Assembly: GCA_037133095.1 (NCBI GenBank) | Contig: JBAXOT010000026.1 | Location: 1 to 25,393 of the forward strand | Length of the DNA stretch: 25,393 nucleotides | DNA from: CAIMZW01 sp037133095 | GTDB taxonomy: Bacteria > Actinomycetota > Actinomycetes > Nanopelagicales > Nanopelagicaceae | Direction: 5' to 3' | Shown here: one piece after another, positions 6,466-14,540 of the stretch | Layout: each line of letters opens with the position of its first letter | Position numbering within the stretch: position 1 is the first letter of the stretch | Notes under the pieces: generated by a model | The model's database searches: none | Told to the model about the DNA's origin: nothing | The model's input: only the letters and a program-made list of their open reading frames with translations | Translations under genes and position numbers: made by a program

Positions 6466-7341
6466 ATGACTAGTATGAAAGAAGCCACCACTCGCAAGAG
6501 TGGTGGCTTCTCATCTCTCTTAAAAACTTTGCCCCTAGCCCCTTTTTCGCTGGTGTTTATATTCTTCTTTTGCTGGCCAATATTTCAAATCGTCAAGAAT
6601 TCATTGGATCAAGGAAAAGGCCACTACGGGCTTAGCGCATATCGCCTTATGTTTACCAAACCGTACATGCATGCTTTTGCGACATCACTGCAACTTTCCT
6701 TTTTCTCTGCTCTTACCGCCGGCTTGATCGGTGCTGTTGTTGCCTTTTATGTCCACCGAAGCAGCGCAGGTTTGAAATCCACTATTGCCATGCTCTCCGG
6801 CGTGTTGGCAAATTCTGGCGGCGTCCCGCTGGCGTTCATGTTCATTGCAGCGTTCGGTGCCCAAGGTGGAATTGTTACGATTTTGAAGAAATTGGGCTTT
6901 GACATTTATGGAGCTGGATTTACTCTCTACAGTCTTACGGGTCTAATTTTGGTTTATAGCTTTTTTCAAATACCTCTCATGGTTTTAGTCTTTACTCCAG
7001 CCCTTGAAGGAATGCGTAACGAGTGGCGCGAAGCTAATAATTCTCTGGGCGGCTCGAATTTTCAGTTCATTCGCTGGGTTTTAATTCCAGTTCTTTTTCC
7101 GGCATTTCTCGCTTCCGTGCTTCTGCTCTTTGCAAGTGCCTTCTCTGCCTTTGCAACCGCCCGGGCACTGACAGGCGGAAGCGTAGGTCTCGTGCCATTA
7201 GTGATTGGCTCTCTGATCGACGGAAATGTCATTACCGATCAGGCAAATCTCGGAGATGCACTGGCCGTTGGAATGGTTGTCGTTTCTGGCGTTGTCATGC
7301 TCTTCTACGGTTTTTCACTTCGATGGGCGCGCGGACGATGA
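6466..7341 (+). CDS. ABC transporter permease, first subunit
   Basis: A 291-aa integral membrane subunit of the binding-protein-dependent permease family (PotB/CysT-like). About six hydrophobic segments are visible, the first being PFSLVFIFFFCWPIF around residue 27. The cytoplasmic EAA loop that contacts the ATPase is present as EANNSLGGSNFQFIRWVLIP near residue 190. It ends in an ATGA overlap with the next permease. The start is uncertain: ATG 6466 has only a weak AGAAG (6455-6459), and ATG 6475 is an alternative. The first codons are occupied by a 14-bp perfect hairpin (6480-6511), which could hide or modulate initiation. It would form the import channel with the next gene product. Confidence 0.87.
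   Translation: MTSMKEATTRKSGGFSSLLKTLPLAPFSLVFIFFFCWPIFQIVKNSLDQGKGHYGLSAYRLMFTKPYMHAFATSLQLSFFSALTAGLIGAVVAFYVHRSSAGLKSTIAMLSGVLANSGGVPLAFMFIAAFGAQGGIVTILKKLGFDIYGAGFTLYSLTGLILVYSFFQIPLMVLVFTPALEGMRNEWREANNSLGGSNFQFIRWVLIPVLFPAFLASVLLLFASAFSAFATARALTGGSVGLVPLVIGSLIDGNVITDQANLGDALAVGMVVVSGVVMLFYGFSLRWARGR
6480..6511 (+). other. 14-bp perfect hairpin with GCAA tetraloop in the first codons of the permease
   Basis: A followed by GAAGCCACCACTC (6480-6493) pairs without mismatch with GAGTGGTGGCTTC followed by T (6498-6511) across the GNRA-type loop GCAA (6494-6497). It is the strongest simple hairpin I noticed in the window. It encodes residues ~5-16 of the annotated permease. No long T-run follows. 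It may be an attenuator or terminator between the abundant binding-protein message and the permease genes, or a translation-control element. Confidence 0.85.
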
Positions 7342-8141
7342 AAAACCGAATTCTCAATCTTTCTCGATATGTGATTCTTGCTGCTGGATTGCTCTTTTTC
7401 GTATTTCCAGTGGCATCAGCAATCGAATTCAGCCTCCGCTCGTATGGCAATAAAGGCCATACTTTCGCTAACTACTCGTGGATTTTTCAACAAGAAGATT
7501 TTTTTACCAACATCACAATTTCTTTGAAATTGGCCGCTTTGTCGGCCGTCATCACTCTTCTGACAGTTGTCCCAGCAGTTACCTATCTACATCTTGAAGG
7601 GCAACGCTTCAAGCGAATTTTCGAGTTTCTCGCAATCTTGCCGCTGGTAGTACCCGTCGTCTCCTTGGCAATTGGTGCTCAGAAAGCCATGCCTACCTTT
7701 ATTCAGAACTCACAGTACGAACTCGCATTCTTTTATGTAGTCATTGCGATTCCATACACTTTCCAATCGTTGAATGTTGGTTTGACATCTATCCCGTTGA
7801 AGACTTTGGTGGAGGCTTCGAGGAGTCTTGGCGCCAGTTTTGGCAGGACTGTTATCTCGGTGATCGTTCCGGCGATTCGCAGCGCAATCAATGCAGCCAT
7901 CTTCTTAGCAGTAACGCTTTCGTTCGGTGAATTTACTTTGACGTCATTGCTCCACTGGGAAACTTTTCCGGTTTGGATTACCCGAGTTTCACAAGGCAAT
8001 GTCCTTGGATCTATCGCACTATCCATGTTCTCTCTCATAGGCGCTTGGACGCTCTTAATTTTGGTTCAGTCTGCTCAGAACGTACGCAAGAAGAAAGTTT
8101 CGAAATCCGATGTTGAAGAGAGTGAAGAGGCGCTGATATGA
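7338..8141 (+). CDS. ABC transporter permease, second subunit
   Basis: A 267-aa membrane subunit of the PotC/CysW-type permease family, with about six hydrophobic segments and the EAA loop EASRSLGASFGRTVISVIVP in the second half. I chose ATG 7338 because it forms an ATGA overlap with the stop of the preceding permease. An upstream in-frame ATG at 7323 would overlap more. The C-terminus is charged (KKKVSKSDVEESEEAL) and cytoplasmic. Its own stop overlaps the ATPase start in the same ATGA manner. The three subunits are therefore translationally coupled and probably made in fixed proportion. Confidence 0.88.
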   Translation: MKNRILNLSRYVILAAGLLFFVFPVASAIEFSLRSYGNKGHTFANYSWIFQQEDFFTNITISLKLAALSAVITLLTVVPAVTYLHLEGQRFKRIFEFLAILPLVVPVVSLAIGAQKAMPTFIQNSQYELAFFYVVIAIPYTFQSLNVGLTSIPLKTLVEASRSLGASFGRTVISVIVPAIRSAINAAIFLAVTLSFGEFTLTSLLHWETFPVWITRVSQGNVLGSIALSMFSLIGAWTLLILVQSAQNVRKKKVSKSDVEESEEALI

Positions 8142-9208
8142 GTCCAAAAAATAGCGAGATTAAGGTTAGTTTGCAGAACCTGAGTCGGCACTATGGCAAT
8201 GTCGCGGCACTTCACGATTTCTCGTTGGACATGACCACCGGTGAGATGGTTTCACTTCTTGGACCTTCCGGCTGTGGCAAAACCACAGTCCTTCGTATTC
8301 TTGGCGGCTTAGATCCACACCACGGTGGCAGAATAGTCGTTGATGGTGACGACATTACTGGTTCCTCGTCGGACAAACGAAATATGGGAATGGTCTTTCA
8401 AGCTTATTCACTCTTTCCTAATATGACAGTTGCCGAAAACGTGGAGTATGGGCTGCGAGTTCGTAAGGTAAGCCCTGAGATTCGGCGCAAAAAGAGTATG
8501 GAATTGCTGGAAATGGTTCACTTAAGTCATCGACCAGATGCCTATCCAAACCAACTCAGTGGTGGTCAACAGCAACGCGTGGCGCTTGCGCGTGCACTGG
8601 CAATCGCACCTAAAGTACTTTTACTGGATGAACCACTTTCAGCCCTCGATGCACAGGTGCGGGTTCAGATTCGCGAAGAGATTCGTCGAATTCAGTTGGA
8701 GACTGAAACGACGACGCTCTTTGTGACTCACGATCAAGAAGAAGCGATGTCTGTTTCTGATCGAGTTGGGGTTATGAACGCCGGCCAATTAGAACAAATT
8801 GATTCGCCTTCTGCCCTTTATAACAAGCCAAAGACAGCGTTCGTCGCATCTTTCGTTGGAGTCACAAATAAAATTCCGGGCGAAGTTGATGGCAAGGGTC
8901 GAGTCCGAGTCTTGAATCAAAAAATTGATCTCTCGAAGAATTCTAGAAGCGCACAAGCTGGCGAACAAGTATTGGCACTTGTCCGACCGGAGAACCTAAT
9001 TATTTCGAGCGAATTCGACGAAGAGGCACAGCCCGGTTTGGTGATTACGAAGTCTTTCTTAGGTCCGCTGACTAAATTGGGTGTTGACTTGGGAACCGAG
9101 AATCTGGTCTATGTAAACATGACGAGCCAAGAGGCACGAAAGATTGATGTTGGAAATCGCGTTTCCATTAAAATTACTTCTGAGGAGCTCATGGTCGCGA
9201 ATGTCTAA
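8138..9208 (+). CDS. ABC transporter ATP-binding protein
   Basis: A 356-aa ATPase of the polyamine/iron/aminoethylphosphonate importer type. Walker A is GPSGCGKT (42-49), the signature is LSGGQ (140-144), Walker B is LLLDEP with D164 and E165, and the switch His is in THDQEEA. A C-terminal regulatory domain of the TOBE type (roughly residues 245-356) follows the nucleotide-binding domain. It starts in an ATGA overlap with the second permease, and its last codons overlap the start of the metallophosphoesterase gene. All catalytic motifs are intact. It would power import of the ligand caught by the binding protein at 5231. Confidence 0.93.
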   Translation: MSPKNSEIKVSLQNLSRHYGNVAALHDFSLDMTTGEMVSLLGPSGCGKTTVLRILGGLDPHHGGRIVVDGDDITGSSSDKRNMGMVFQAYSLFPNMTVAENVEYGLRVRKVSPEIRRKKSMELLEMVHLSHRPDAYPNQLSGGQQQRVALARALAIAPKVLLLDEPLSALDAQVRVQIREEIRRIQLETETTTLFVTHDQEEAMSVSDRVGVMNAGQLEQIDSPSALYNKPKTAFVASFVGVTNKIPGEVDGKGRVRVLNQKIDLSKNSRSAQAGEQVLALVRPENLIISSEFDEEAQPGLVITKSFLGPLTKLGVDLGTENLVYVNMTSQEARKIDVGNRVSIKITSEELMVANV

Positions 9209-10772
9209 TCAAGATACTCGCGATTTTCGCATTTCCCGAATAAGCCCTAATGAAAAAGGTTGGTCGATGCTCGCCAAAACTCATGGCGAGGCATTGTCGG
9301 GAGTTGCACCGAGCGACAGCGCCGTTTCGGTAGTTAGTTTGATCCATATTTCTGACCTCCATATTTGTGATGCGCAATCGCCAGCTCGGGTCGAATTTAT
9401 GGATCGATTTGCCGATCCGCACCATCCGTGGGCCGAAGTCGTTAAGTACGTGGGAACGTATCGAGCACAGGAGATCCTTACGACTCAAACTTTGGATGCA
9501 ATGGTGGCAACCATAAATGCAATCGAGACAAGTGTTGTTACCGATCGACCGGTAGACGCGGTCGTTATTACCGGTGATGTAACCGATAATGCCCAGAATA
9601 ATGAACTCTCTTGGTATCGGAATATTCTTGACGGTGGGATTGTCAGACCTGACAGCGGAAGCGAAGATCGATGGGAAGGCGTCGCGAGTTCTGAAGCGAG
9701 CACGTACGATCCTTCGTATTGGAATCCCGAAGGTACGCCAGAGGGGTGTATAGATGATTACCCTCGATCTCTTTATGGTCTCCCGGTAGTACCTGGATTG
9801 ACTCACGCGGTTAGGCAAGCATTTCAAGCAGTTGGTTTTCGTCATAAGTGGTTTGCAACCCACGGAAATCACGATGCATTGCTCCAGGGGACTGTTGCAG
9901 CCGATGATTATGTAAGAGATTTCGCAGTTGGATCTCGCCGATTGTCTGGCTTGTTACCCGAAGCAGATTTGGCCAAAATGTTTGGAAATTTCCAGATGGT
10001 TGGACCTACAAGTTATCCAGATCCTGAAATTGGACAGTATCGCGAGACAACTTCAGATGAGAGACGCAGAATCAATGCGCCAGGCGATTGGGCGAAATTG
10101 CACACTGAATGTGGTCATGACCATGGGCTCACGAACGAAAATGTTGAGAAGCAAACCAAATTTTGGTTTAAGGACTTGGGTGAAGTGCGATTGATTTCCA
10201 TGGATACGGTTAATCCACATGGTGGTTGGCAGGGATCACTGGATGAAACCCAATTCGCTTGGCTGCGAAAAACGTTAGAAGATCAAGCACCAAAGTATTT
10301 TGTTTTACTTTCACATCATCCTGCCCCTACTTTGTTCAACGATTATGCCCCCGAGGGCAGCGAAGCTCGAGTTCTGGAATCGGAGTTAACTGAACTCCTG
10401 CTCTCTGAACCGCGAGTGATTCTCTGGTTGGCCGGTCACAACCATCAACACGAAGTGCAACGAATCTCTAACAAATACGGCGACAATTTTTGGCACATCC
10501 AAACGGCCTCCAATATTGATTGGCCACAACAAGGACGAAGGATCGAGATACTCGAAGATGGAGGGAAAGTTGTTATCGCGACCTCTGTTTTTGACCACGA
10601 GAGCCCGATCACGTTGGAAGAATCGATCGCGGATTTGAGCGTGACAAAAAATTTAGCTGGTTTATCTAGACTTTTAGCCGGCAATGATTGGCAACGAAGG
10701 ACTGGAGATTTCGGAGTGGAACTCATGTCTGGAAACCAAGAAGATAGGAATCGTTATCTTTGGTTGGATTGA
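9201..10772 (+). CDS. cytoplasmic metallophosphoesterase (PPA1498/TIGR03767-like) in the phosphonate operon
   Basis: A 523-aa calcineurin-like metallophosphoesterase with every dimetal motif: SDLHICD (D52, H54), VVITGDVTDN, THGNHD (N223, H224, D225), LLSHHPAP and AGHNHQHE (H413, H415). Long insertions separate the first motifs, and WYRNILDGG and PEGTPEGCIDDY resemble the family built on P. acnes PPA1498. Members of that family are usually described as having a Tat signal. Here no signal is visible; the N-terminus is polar (MSNQDTRDFRIS), so the enzyme should stay in the cytoplasm. ATG 9201 overlaps the ATPase stop (9206-9208), with GAGGAG at 9182-9187. A role on an imported phosphonate or phosphate ester is inferred from this coupling, and the substrate is unknown. 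It is the last gene of the cluster; the next gene has its own promoter. Confidence 0.85.
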   Translation: MSNQDTRDFRISRISPNEKGWSMLAKTHGEALSGVAPSDSAVSVVSLIHISDLHICDAQSPARVEFMDRFADPHHPWAEVVKYVGTYRAQEILTTQTLDAMVATINAIETSVVTDRPVDAVVITGDVTDNAQNNELSWYRNILDGGIVRPDSGSEDRWEGVASSEASTYDPSYWNPEGTPEGCIDDYPRSLYGLPVVPGLTHAVRQAFQAVGFRHKWFATHGNHDALLQGTVAADDYVRDFAVGSRRLSGLLPEADLAKMFGNFQMVGPTSYPDPEIGQYRETTSDERRRINAPGDWAKLHTECGHDHGLTNENVEKQTKFWFKDLGEVRLISMDTVNPHGGWQGSLDETQFAWLRKTLEDQAPKYFVLLSHHPAPTLFNDYAPEGSEARVLESELTELLLSEPRVILWLAGHNHQHEVQRISNKYGDNFWHIQTASNIDWPQQGRRIEILEDGGKVVIATSVFDHESPITLEESIADLSVTKNLAGLSRLLAGNDWQRRTGDFGVELMSGNQEDRNRYLWLD

Positions 10773-10776
10773 GCCG

Positions 10777-10805
10777 TTTACAAAGTCTTGACCTGTGCTG
10801 ATACT
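10777..10805 (+). promoter_or_regulatory. putative promoter of the GMC oxidoreductase gene
   Basis: TTTACA (10777-10782, five of six with the -35 consensus) is followed after 17 bp by GATACT (10800-10805, four of six with the -10 consensus). Transcription would begin at or next to the ATG at 10811, giving a leaderless message; no ribosome site is present. Confidence 0.5.
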
Positions 10806-10810
10806 TAGGT

Positions 10811-12487
10811 ATGGCACACGATTTTGATGTTGTTGTCGTTGGTTCCGGATTCGGTGGATCGGTAGCCGCATTACGTCTGACTGAAAAAAATTACCAAGTG
10901 GCAGTTCTCGAAGCCGGTCGCCGATTTAATGATGCAGATTTTCCAAAAACCTCATGGCGAATTAATCGATTTCTGTACTTCCCCCGGCTTGGACTTAAAG
11001 GGATTCAACGAATTCACGCCCTGCCTGATGTACTCATTTTGGCTGGTGCAGGGGTGGGAGGCGGCTCGCTGGTCTACGCCAATACCCTCTATGTTCCGCC
11101 TAAGAGCTATTTTGAAGATCCGCAATGGAAAGCCATAACGAATTGGCAGGCTGAGCTCATGCCTTGGTATGACCAGGCCGCTAGGGTTTTAGGAGTTATC
11201 GAAAATCCCTTCTTCTCTCCTTCTGATGCAGCCATGAAGGATGTTGCCGAAGACATGGGAGTCGGTCACACGTTCAGGATGGCACCAGTTGGAATTCATT
11301 TCGGAGCCGGATCCGGCGTTGTAACTTCTGATCCATATTTTGGTGGCGTCGGTCCGGACCGACAAGGATGCCAGCAGTGTGGCGCTTGTATGACTGGGTG
11401 CCGATTTAATGCGAAAAACACTTTGCCCAAAAATTACCTTGGTTTGGCAGAAAAAGCTGGCGCACAAGTTTACCCCGAGCACACGGTATTTAAAGTGGAA
11501 CAAATTGATGATGGAACTTGGCGAGTATTTACTCGGAAAAGTTCAGCCTGGTTAGGCGGGTATAAGGTCTTCACGGCCAAAGAAGTTGTGATCGCCGCCG
11601 GTACATTCAATACGCAGAAACTTTTGCACCGAATGAAAGATGATTTTGTCCTGCCCCATCTATCTGGGCATTTGGGCAAACTTTCCCGTACTAACAGCGA
11701 AGCGCTCGTAGGTGCCATGATGCCCGATACCTCGACTGATTACAGCGAAGGTTCTGCAATCACATCCTCTTTCTTCCCGAATGAACACACTCATGTCGAA
11801 CCAGTTCGCTATGGCAAGGGCAGCAATTTAATGGGTGGACTCCAGACCTTGATGACAGATGGGTACACATCTAAAGTGAGAAGACGACAGTGGTTTCGAG
11901 AAGTGGTGAAACATCCGGGACACTTTCTTCGCGTTCTCGATGTTCGCAAATGGAGCCAGCGCACCGTCATTGCTCTGATTATGCAAAACGTAGATTCTGC
12001 GGTTTCAGTCTCGGGCAAGCGCGGTATTTTTGGCTGGAGATTGACTTCGCGCAATGATGTCTCAAAGCCAAATGCAACTTACATTCCAGAAGCAAATGAT
12101 GTGGTGCGAAGAATTGCAGCCAAACACGGTGGCATCGCAGGTGGTCATATCGGTGACTTAATTAGCGCGCCTTTCACCGCCCATTTTGTCGGTGGCTGTG
12201 TTATTGGTGATTCTGTTGAAACTGGAGTGATTGATCCTTATCATCGAGTTTGGAACTACCCATCGATGCACATAGTCGATGGTTCGAGTCTTACTGCGAA
12301 TTTAGGCGTGAATCCATCCCTAACCATTACCGCTCAGGCTGAACGCGCTTTTTCCATGTGGCCAAATAAAGGTCAGGAAGATAATCGCCCTGTTCAAGGA
12401 CATGGATACATAAGAATAAGCGCGATCGCTCCCGTCAAACCAGTGGTGCCAGGTAGCGCTATTGGTGCGTTGCGTCTTCCGAAGTAG
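10811..12487 (+). CDS. GMC-family flavoprotein, cholesterol-oxidase-like
   Basis: A 558-aa FAD-dependent oxidoreductase of the glucose-methanol-choline family, closest in style to actinobacterial cholesterol oxidase-like proteins (ChoD type). The N-terminal FAD fold is VVVVGSGFGGSVAALRL with LEAGRR closing it. The GMC signature region LAGAGVGGGSLVYANTL is near residue 80. Residues 187-197 hold four cysteines spaced C-x2-C-x2-C-x3-C (CQQCGACMTGC), followed by NAKNTLPKNYL, a trait of this subfamily. The C-terminal GMC part ends with HIVDGSSLTANLGVNPSLTITAQAERA, which carries the FAD- and substrate-site residues. It probably oxidises an alcohol or sterol-like compound; the true substrate is not known. 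Its last 29 bases overlap tail-to-tail with the alpha/beta hydrolase gene on the other strand. Confidence 0.85.
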   Translation: MAHDFDVVVVGSGFGGSVAALRLTEKNYQVAVLEAGRRFNDADFPKTSWRINRFLYFPRLGLKGIQRIHALPDVLILAGAGVGGGSLVYANTLYVPPKSYFEDPQWKAITNWQAELMPWYDQAARVLGVIENPFFSPSDAAMKDVAEDMGVGHTFRMAPVGIHFGAGSGVVTSDPYFGGVGPDRQGCQQCGACMTGCRFNAKNTLPKNYLGLAEKAGAQVYPEHTVFKVEQIDDGTWRVFTRKSSAWLGGYKVFTAKEVVIAAGTFNTQKLLHRMKDDFVLPHLSGHLGKLSRTNSEALVGAMMPDTSTDYSEGSAITSSFFPNEHTHVEPVRYGKGSNLMGGLQTLMTDGYTSKVRRRQWFREVVKHPGHFLRVLDVRKWSQRTVIALIMQNVDSAVSVSGKRGIFGWRLTSRNDVSKPNATYIPEANDVVRRIAAKHGGIAGGHIGDLISAPFTAHFVGGCVIGDSVETGVIDPYHRVWNYPSMHIVDGSSLTANLGVNPSLTITAQAERAFSMWPNKGQEDNRPVQGHGYIRISAIAPVKPVVPGSAIGALRLPK

Positions 12488-13259
12488 ACCGTGATTGGCG
12501 ACGATTTGGCGCCTTGGTTACGGGATATTCCGGATGTTGATAAAAATCTTTAATGATGGCTTGCGCCAGTTCGCTCCGTTCCTTGACGACGTAATGAGAC
12601 GTCCCTGGCACGATTGCGAGTCGGCCATCTTGCAAAGATTGATATAACTCCACGGTATGAAAATTCGTAAAAGGTTCGTCATCACCTGTTAGGACGAGCA
12701 CTGGACAGACAATCTTTCCTAGCTCTTCCTTTGTCATAGTCGGTTCGCTCCGCCAAACTTCAAAGGCTCTTCGCACTATCTCATCCTGGATATGGTCTGG
12801 ATCGGGTGATCGCTCTGCGAATTCAGCTCGGTCTTCGGCGCTAATGTTTACCTGGACCGGTTCGTCATTGAAGGGTAAGCCGCAGTCGTAGTGAAAGTTA
12901 GTTCCAATGGCAACTATTGACTTCACCAGATCAGGTCTCGCAATTGCGACCAGCAAGGAAATAATTCCGCCATCGCTCCAGCCAATTAAATGCGCCGGCC
13001 CACCGACTACATCTTCTAGAAAAGCAATTGCTTCGTCTCGCTGAAAATCAAAGTGATAAAACCCATCTTGAACTCCAGTACGACCATGAGCAGTTCGATC
13101 GTACGCATAGACGTGGTGATCGGATTCCACTGCAGGAAGAACTGCGAAATCCCAATCCTCAGTCGCGCTGAGACCACCGTGCAGAAGTAGAACGGGCTCG
13201 CCGTTGTCAGCCCACTCTCTAAACCAAGTCTTATGTCCCCGTAAATCTACGTAACTCAT
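12459..13259 (-). CDS. alpha/beta-fold hydrolase
   Basis: A 266-aa alpha/beta hydrolase. The oxyanion-hole segment is LLLHGG (~25-30), the nucleophile elbow is GWSDGG with the catalytic Ser, the acid is in LTGDDEPF and the His is in PGTSHYV. The triad is complete and the length is normal for small esterase or haloperoxidase-like members. The start ATG (13259 downwards) forms an ATGA overlap with the stop of the NADH dehydrogenase gene, so the two are co-translated. The C-terminal tail (KAPNRRQSRSTSEDATHQ) is polar, and its coding region overlaps the 3' end of the convergent GMC gene by 29 bp. The substrate cannot be inferred. Confidence 0.87.
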   Translation of the reverse strand: MSYVDLRGHKTWFREWADNGEPVLLLHGGLSATEDWDFAVLPAVESDHHVYAYDRTAHGRTGVQDGFYHFDFQRDEAIAFLEDVVGGPAHLIGWSDGGIISLLVAIARPDLVKSIVAIGTNFHYDCGLPFNDEPVQVNISAEDRAEFAERSPDPDHIQDEIVRRAFEVWRSEPTMTKEELGKIVCPVLVLTGDDEPFTNFHTVELYQSLQDGRLAIVPGTSHYVVKERSELAQAIIKDFYQHPEYPVTKAPNRRQSRSTSEDATHQ

Positions 13260-14476
13260 TGCGAATCCATAATGTGTCGATTTCCTCTATCAAAAGTGAG
13301 GTAATTCCAGAACCAATCCGCGATGGTGCCGATTCGGTTGCGACCACCCATCAGATAGAAAAGATGGAGGAAGAGCCATGCGCTCCACGCGATAAATCCG
13401 GAGAATTTAATCTTGCCGACTTGTACTACTGCCTTATTGCGCCCAATTGTCGCCATGGACCCTTTGTCTTTATAGACAAATTTCAATGGCGCAACCCCTT
13501 TTTCAAAACGCAATATTTGTTCGGCCACGAATCTTCCTTGCTGCATGGCTACCGGAGCAATCATCGGTAGGAACTTGCCATCTTTACCTTTCGCACCTGC
13601 GATGTCGCCGATTGCCCATATGTGCGGATAATGTCGAACCTGCATAGTTTCGTCTACATCAACTCGATTTCCGACCTTGGGGATATTCAAGTAATCCATG
13701 TCTGGCGAACCCTTTACCCCAGCAGCCCAAATGGTGATCTCTGATGCGATGGTTTCGCCATTGCCAAGCAGAATTTTTCTTGATTCAACTTCCTTTACGG
13801 CGGTGTTGCATAAGACCGTAACACCTAAATCTTCCAACTCCTCTTTAGTCTTTTGCGAAAGCGATTCGTCAAACATAGGTAGCAGTCTGGGTCCGGCCTC
13901 AATCAATGAGATATCAATATGTTTTGCTGCGTGCGCTTGATCATTCTTTAAAGGACCACGGACTAATTCGGCCAGCGCCCCCGCAAGTTCGACCCCTGTA
14001 GGTCCGCCGCCAACAAGAACAATGTGTAATCGAGTCTCATCTTCAAATCGGCAAAGATCTTCAAATCTACGCATGACTTCGGCACGAATTTCCAGCGCCT
14101 CGGAAATGGTTTTCATCCCGAGGGCATGCTCTGCAACGCCCGGAATGCCAAAATCCGCAGTAGCCGAGCCCATCGCAACAATCAAATGATCGAAATCCAG
14201 AACTTCACTGCTATCAAGTTTCACACTTTTATTCTTATGGTCTATCGAAATCGGCGAGCCCATCCGAAAGTTGCCCCGGGTTTCTCTTAGGGCACCACGA
14301 ATCGGATATGCAACGTGGTCTGCGGCTAACCCAGCAGTCGATACCTGGTAGAGCAACGGCAGAAAAGTTTGATAGTTATGGCGATCCACGACCGTGACAA
14401 TTGCACGCTTACCCAGAGCTTTTGCCGCAGCCAGCCCGCCAAAACCACCGCCAAGAATTAGTACGCGAGGTTTCAT
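13256..14476 (-). CDS. ndh: type II NADH dehydrogenase-like FAD oxidoreductase
   Basis: A 406-aa monotopic flavoprotein of the NDH-2 family, which passes electrons from NADH to quinone without pumping protons. The FAD-binding motif ILGGGFGGL lies at residues 7-15, the quinone-site-type FLPLLYQV near residue 39, the NADH-binding motif VGGGPTGVELAGALAE around residue 155, and the second FAD segment AIGDIAG near residue 290. The C-terminus has the amphipathic and hydrophobic region expected for membrane attachment (SGFIAWSAWLFLHLFYLMGG). AGGAGA (complement of 14485-14490) precedes the ATG by eight bases. It is the first gene of a two-gene minus-strand operon and lies head-to-head with the SDR gene, only 64 bp apart. 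Confidence 0.88.
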   Translation of the reverse strand: MKPRVLILGGGFGGLAAAKALGKRAIVTVVDRHNYQTFLPLLYQVSTAGLAADHVAYPIRGALRETRGNFRMGSPISIDHKNKSVKLDSSEVLDFDHLIVAMGSATADFGIPGVAEHALGMKTISEALEIRAEVMRRFEDLCRFEDETRLHIVLVGGGPTGVELAGALAELVRGPLKNDQAHAAKHIDISLIEAGPRLLPMFDESLSQKTKEELEDLGVTVLCNTAVKEVESRKILLGNGETIASEITIWAAGVKGSPDMDYLNIPKVGNRVDVDETMQVRHYPHIWAIGDIAGAKGKDGKFLPMIAPVAMQQGRFVAEQILRFEKGVAPLKFVYKDKGSMATIGRNKAVVQVGKIKFSGFIAWSAWLFLHLFYLMGGRNRIGTIADWFWNYLTFDRGNRHIMDSQ

Positions 14477-14484
14477 TGGGAAGT

Positions 14485-14490
14485 TCTCCT
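14485..14490 (-). promoter_or_regulatory. Shine-Dalgarno of the NADH dehydrogenase gene
   Basis: On the minus strand AGGAGA is spaced eight bases from the ATG at 14476. This indicates a leadered message, in contrast to several neighbours that lack ribosome sites. Confidence 0.75.
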
Positions 14491-14540
14491 AAATATTTCT
14501 CAAGTATCGCCGTTATCGATTGAAGTCTACTGTTAATCCT

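Noticed and set aside
9189..9872. Long minus-strand open frame (227 codons) inside the metallophosphoesterase gene
   Set aside because: The plus-strand frame has all five metallophosphoesterase motifs; the reverse frame has no recognisable family and is a by-product of codon bias.
3322..10772. C-P lyase or PhnW-PhnX pathway
   Set aside because: No phnGHIJKL-type gene and no PhnW-type transaminase is in the window; the oxidase-hydrolase pair explains the cluster better.
10788..10793. TTGACC as the -35 box of the GMC gene
   Set aside because: It is only six bases before the GATACT -10 candidate, so spacing is impossible. TTTACA at 10777 gives 17 bp.
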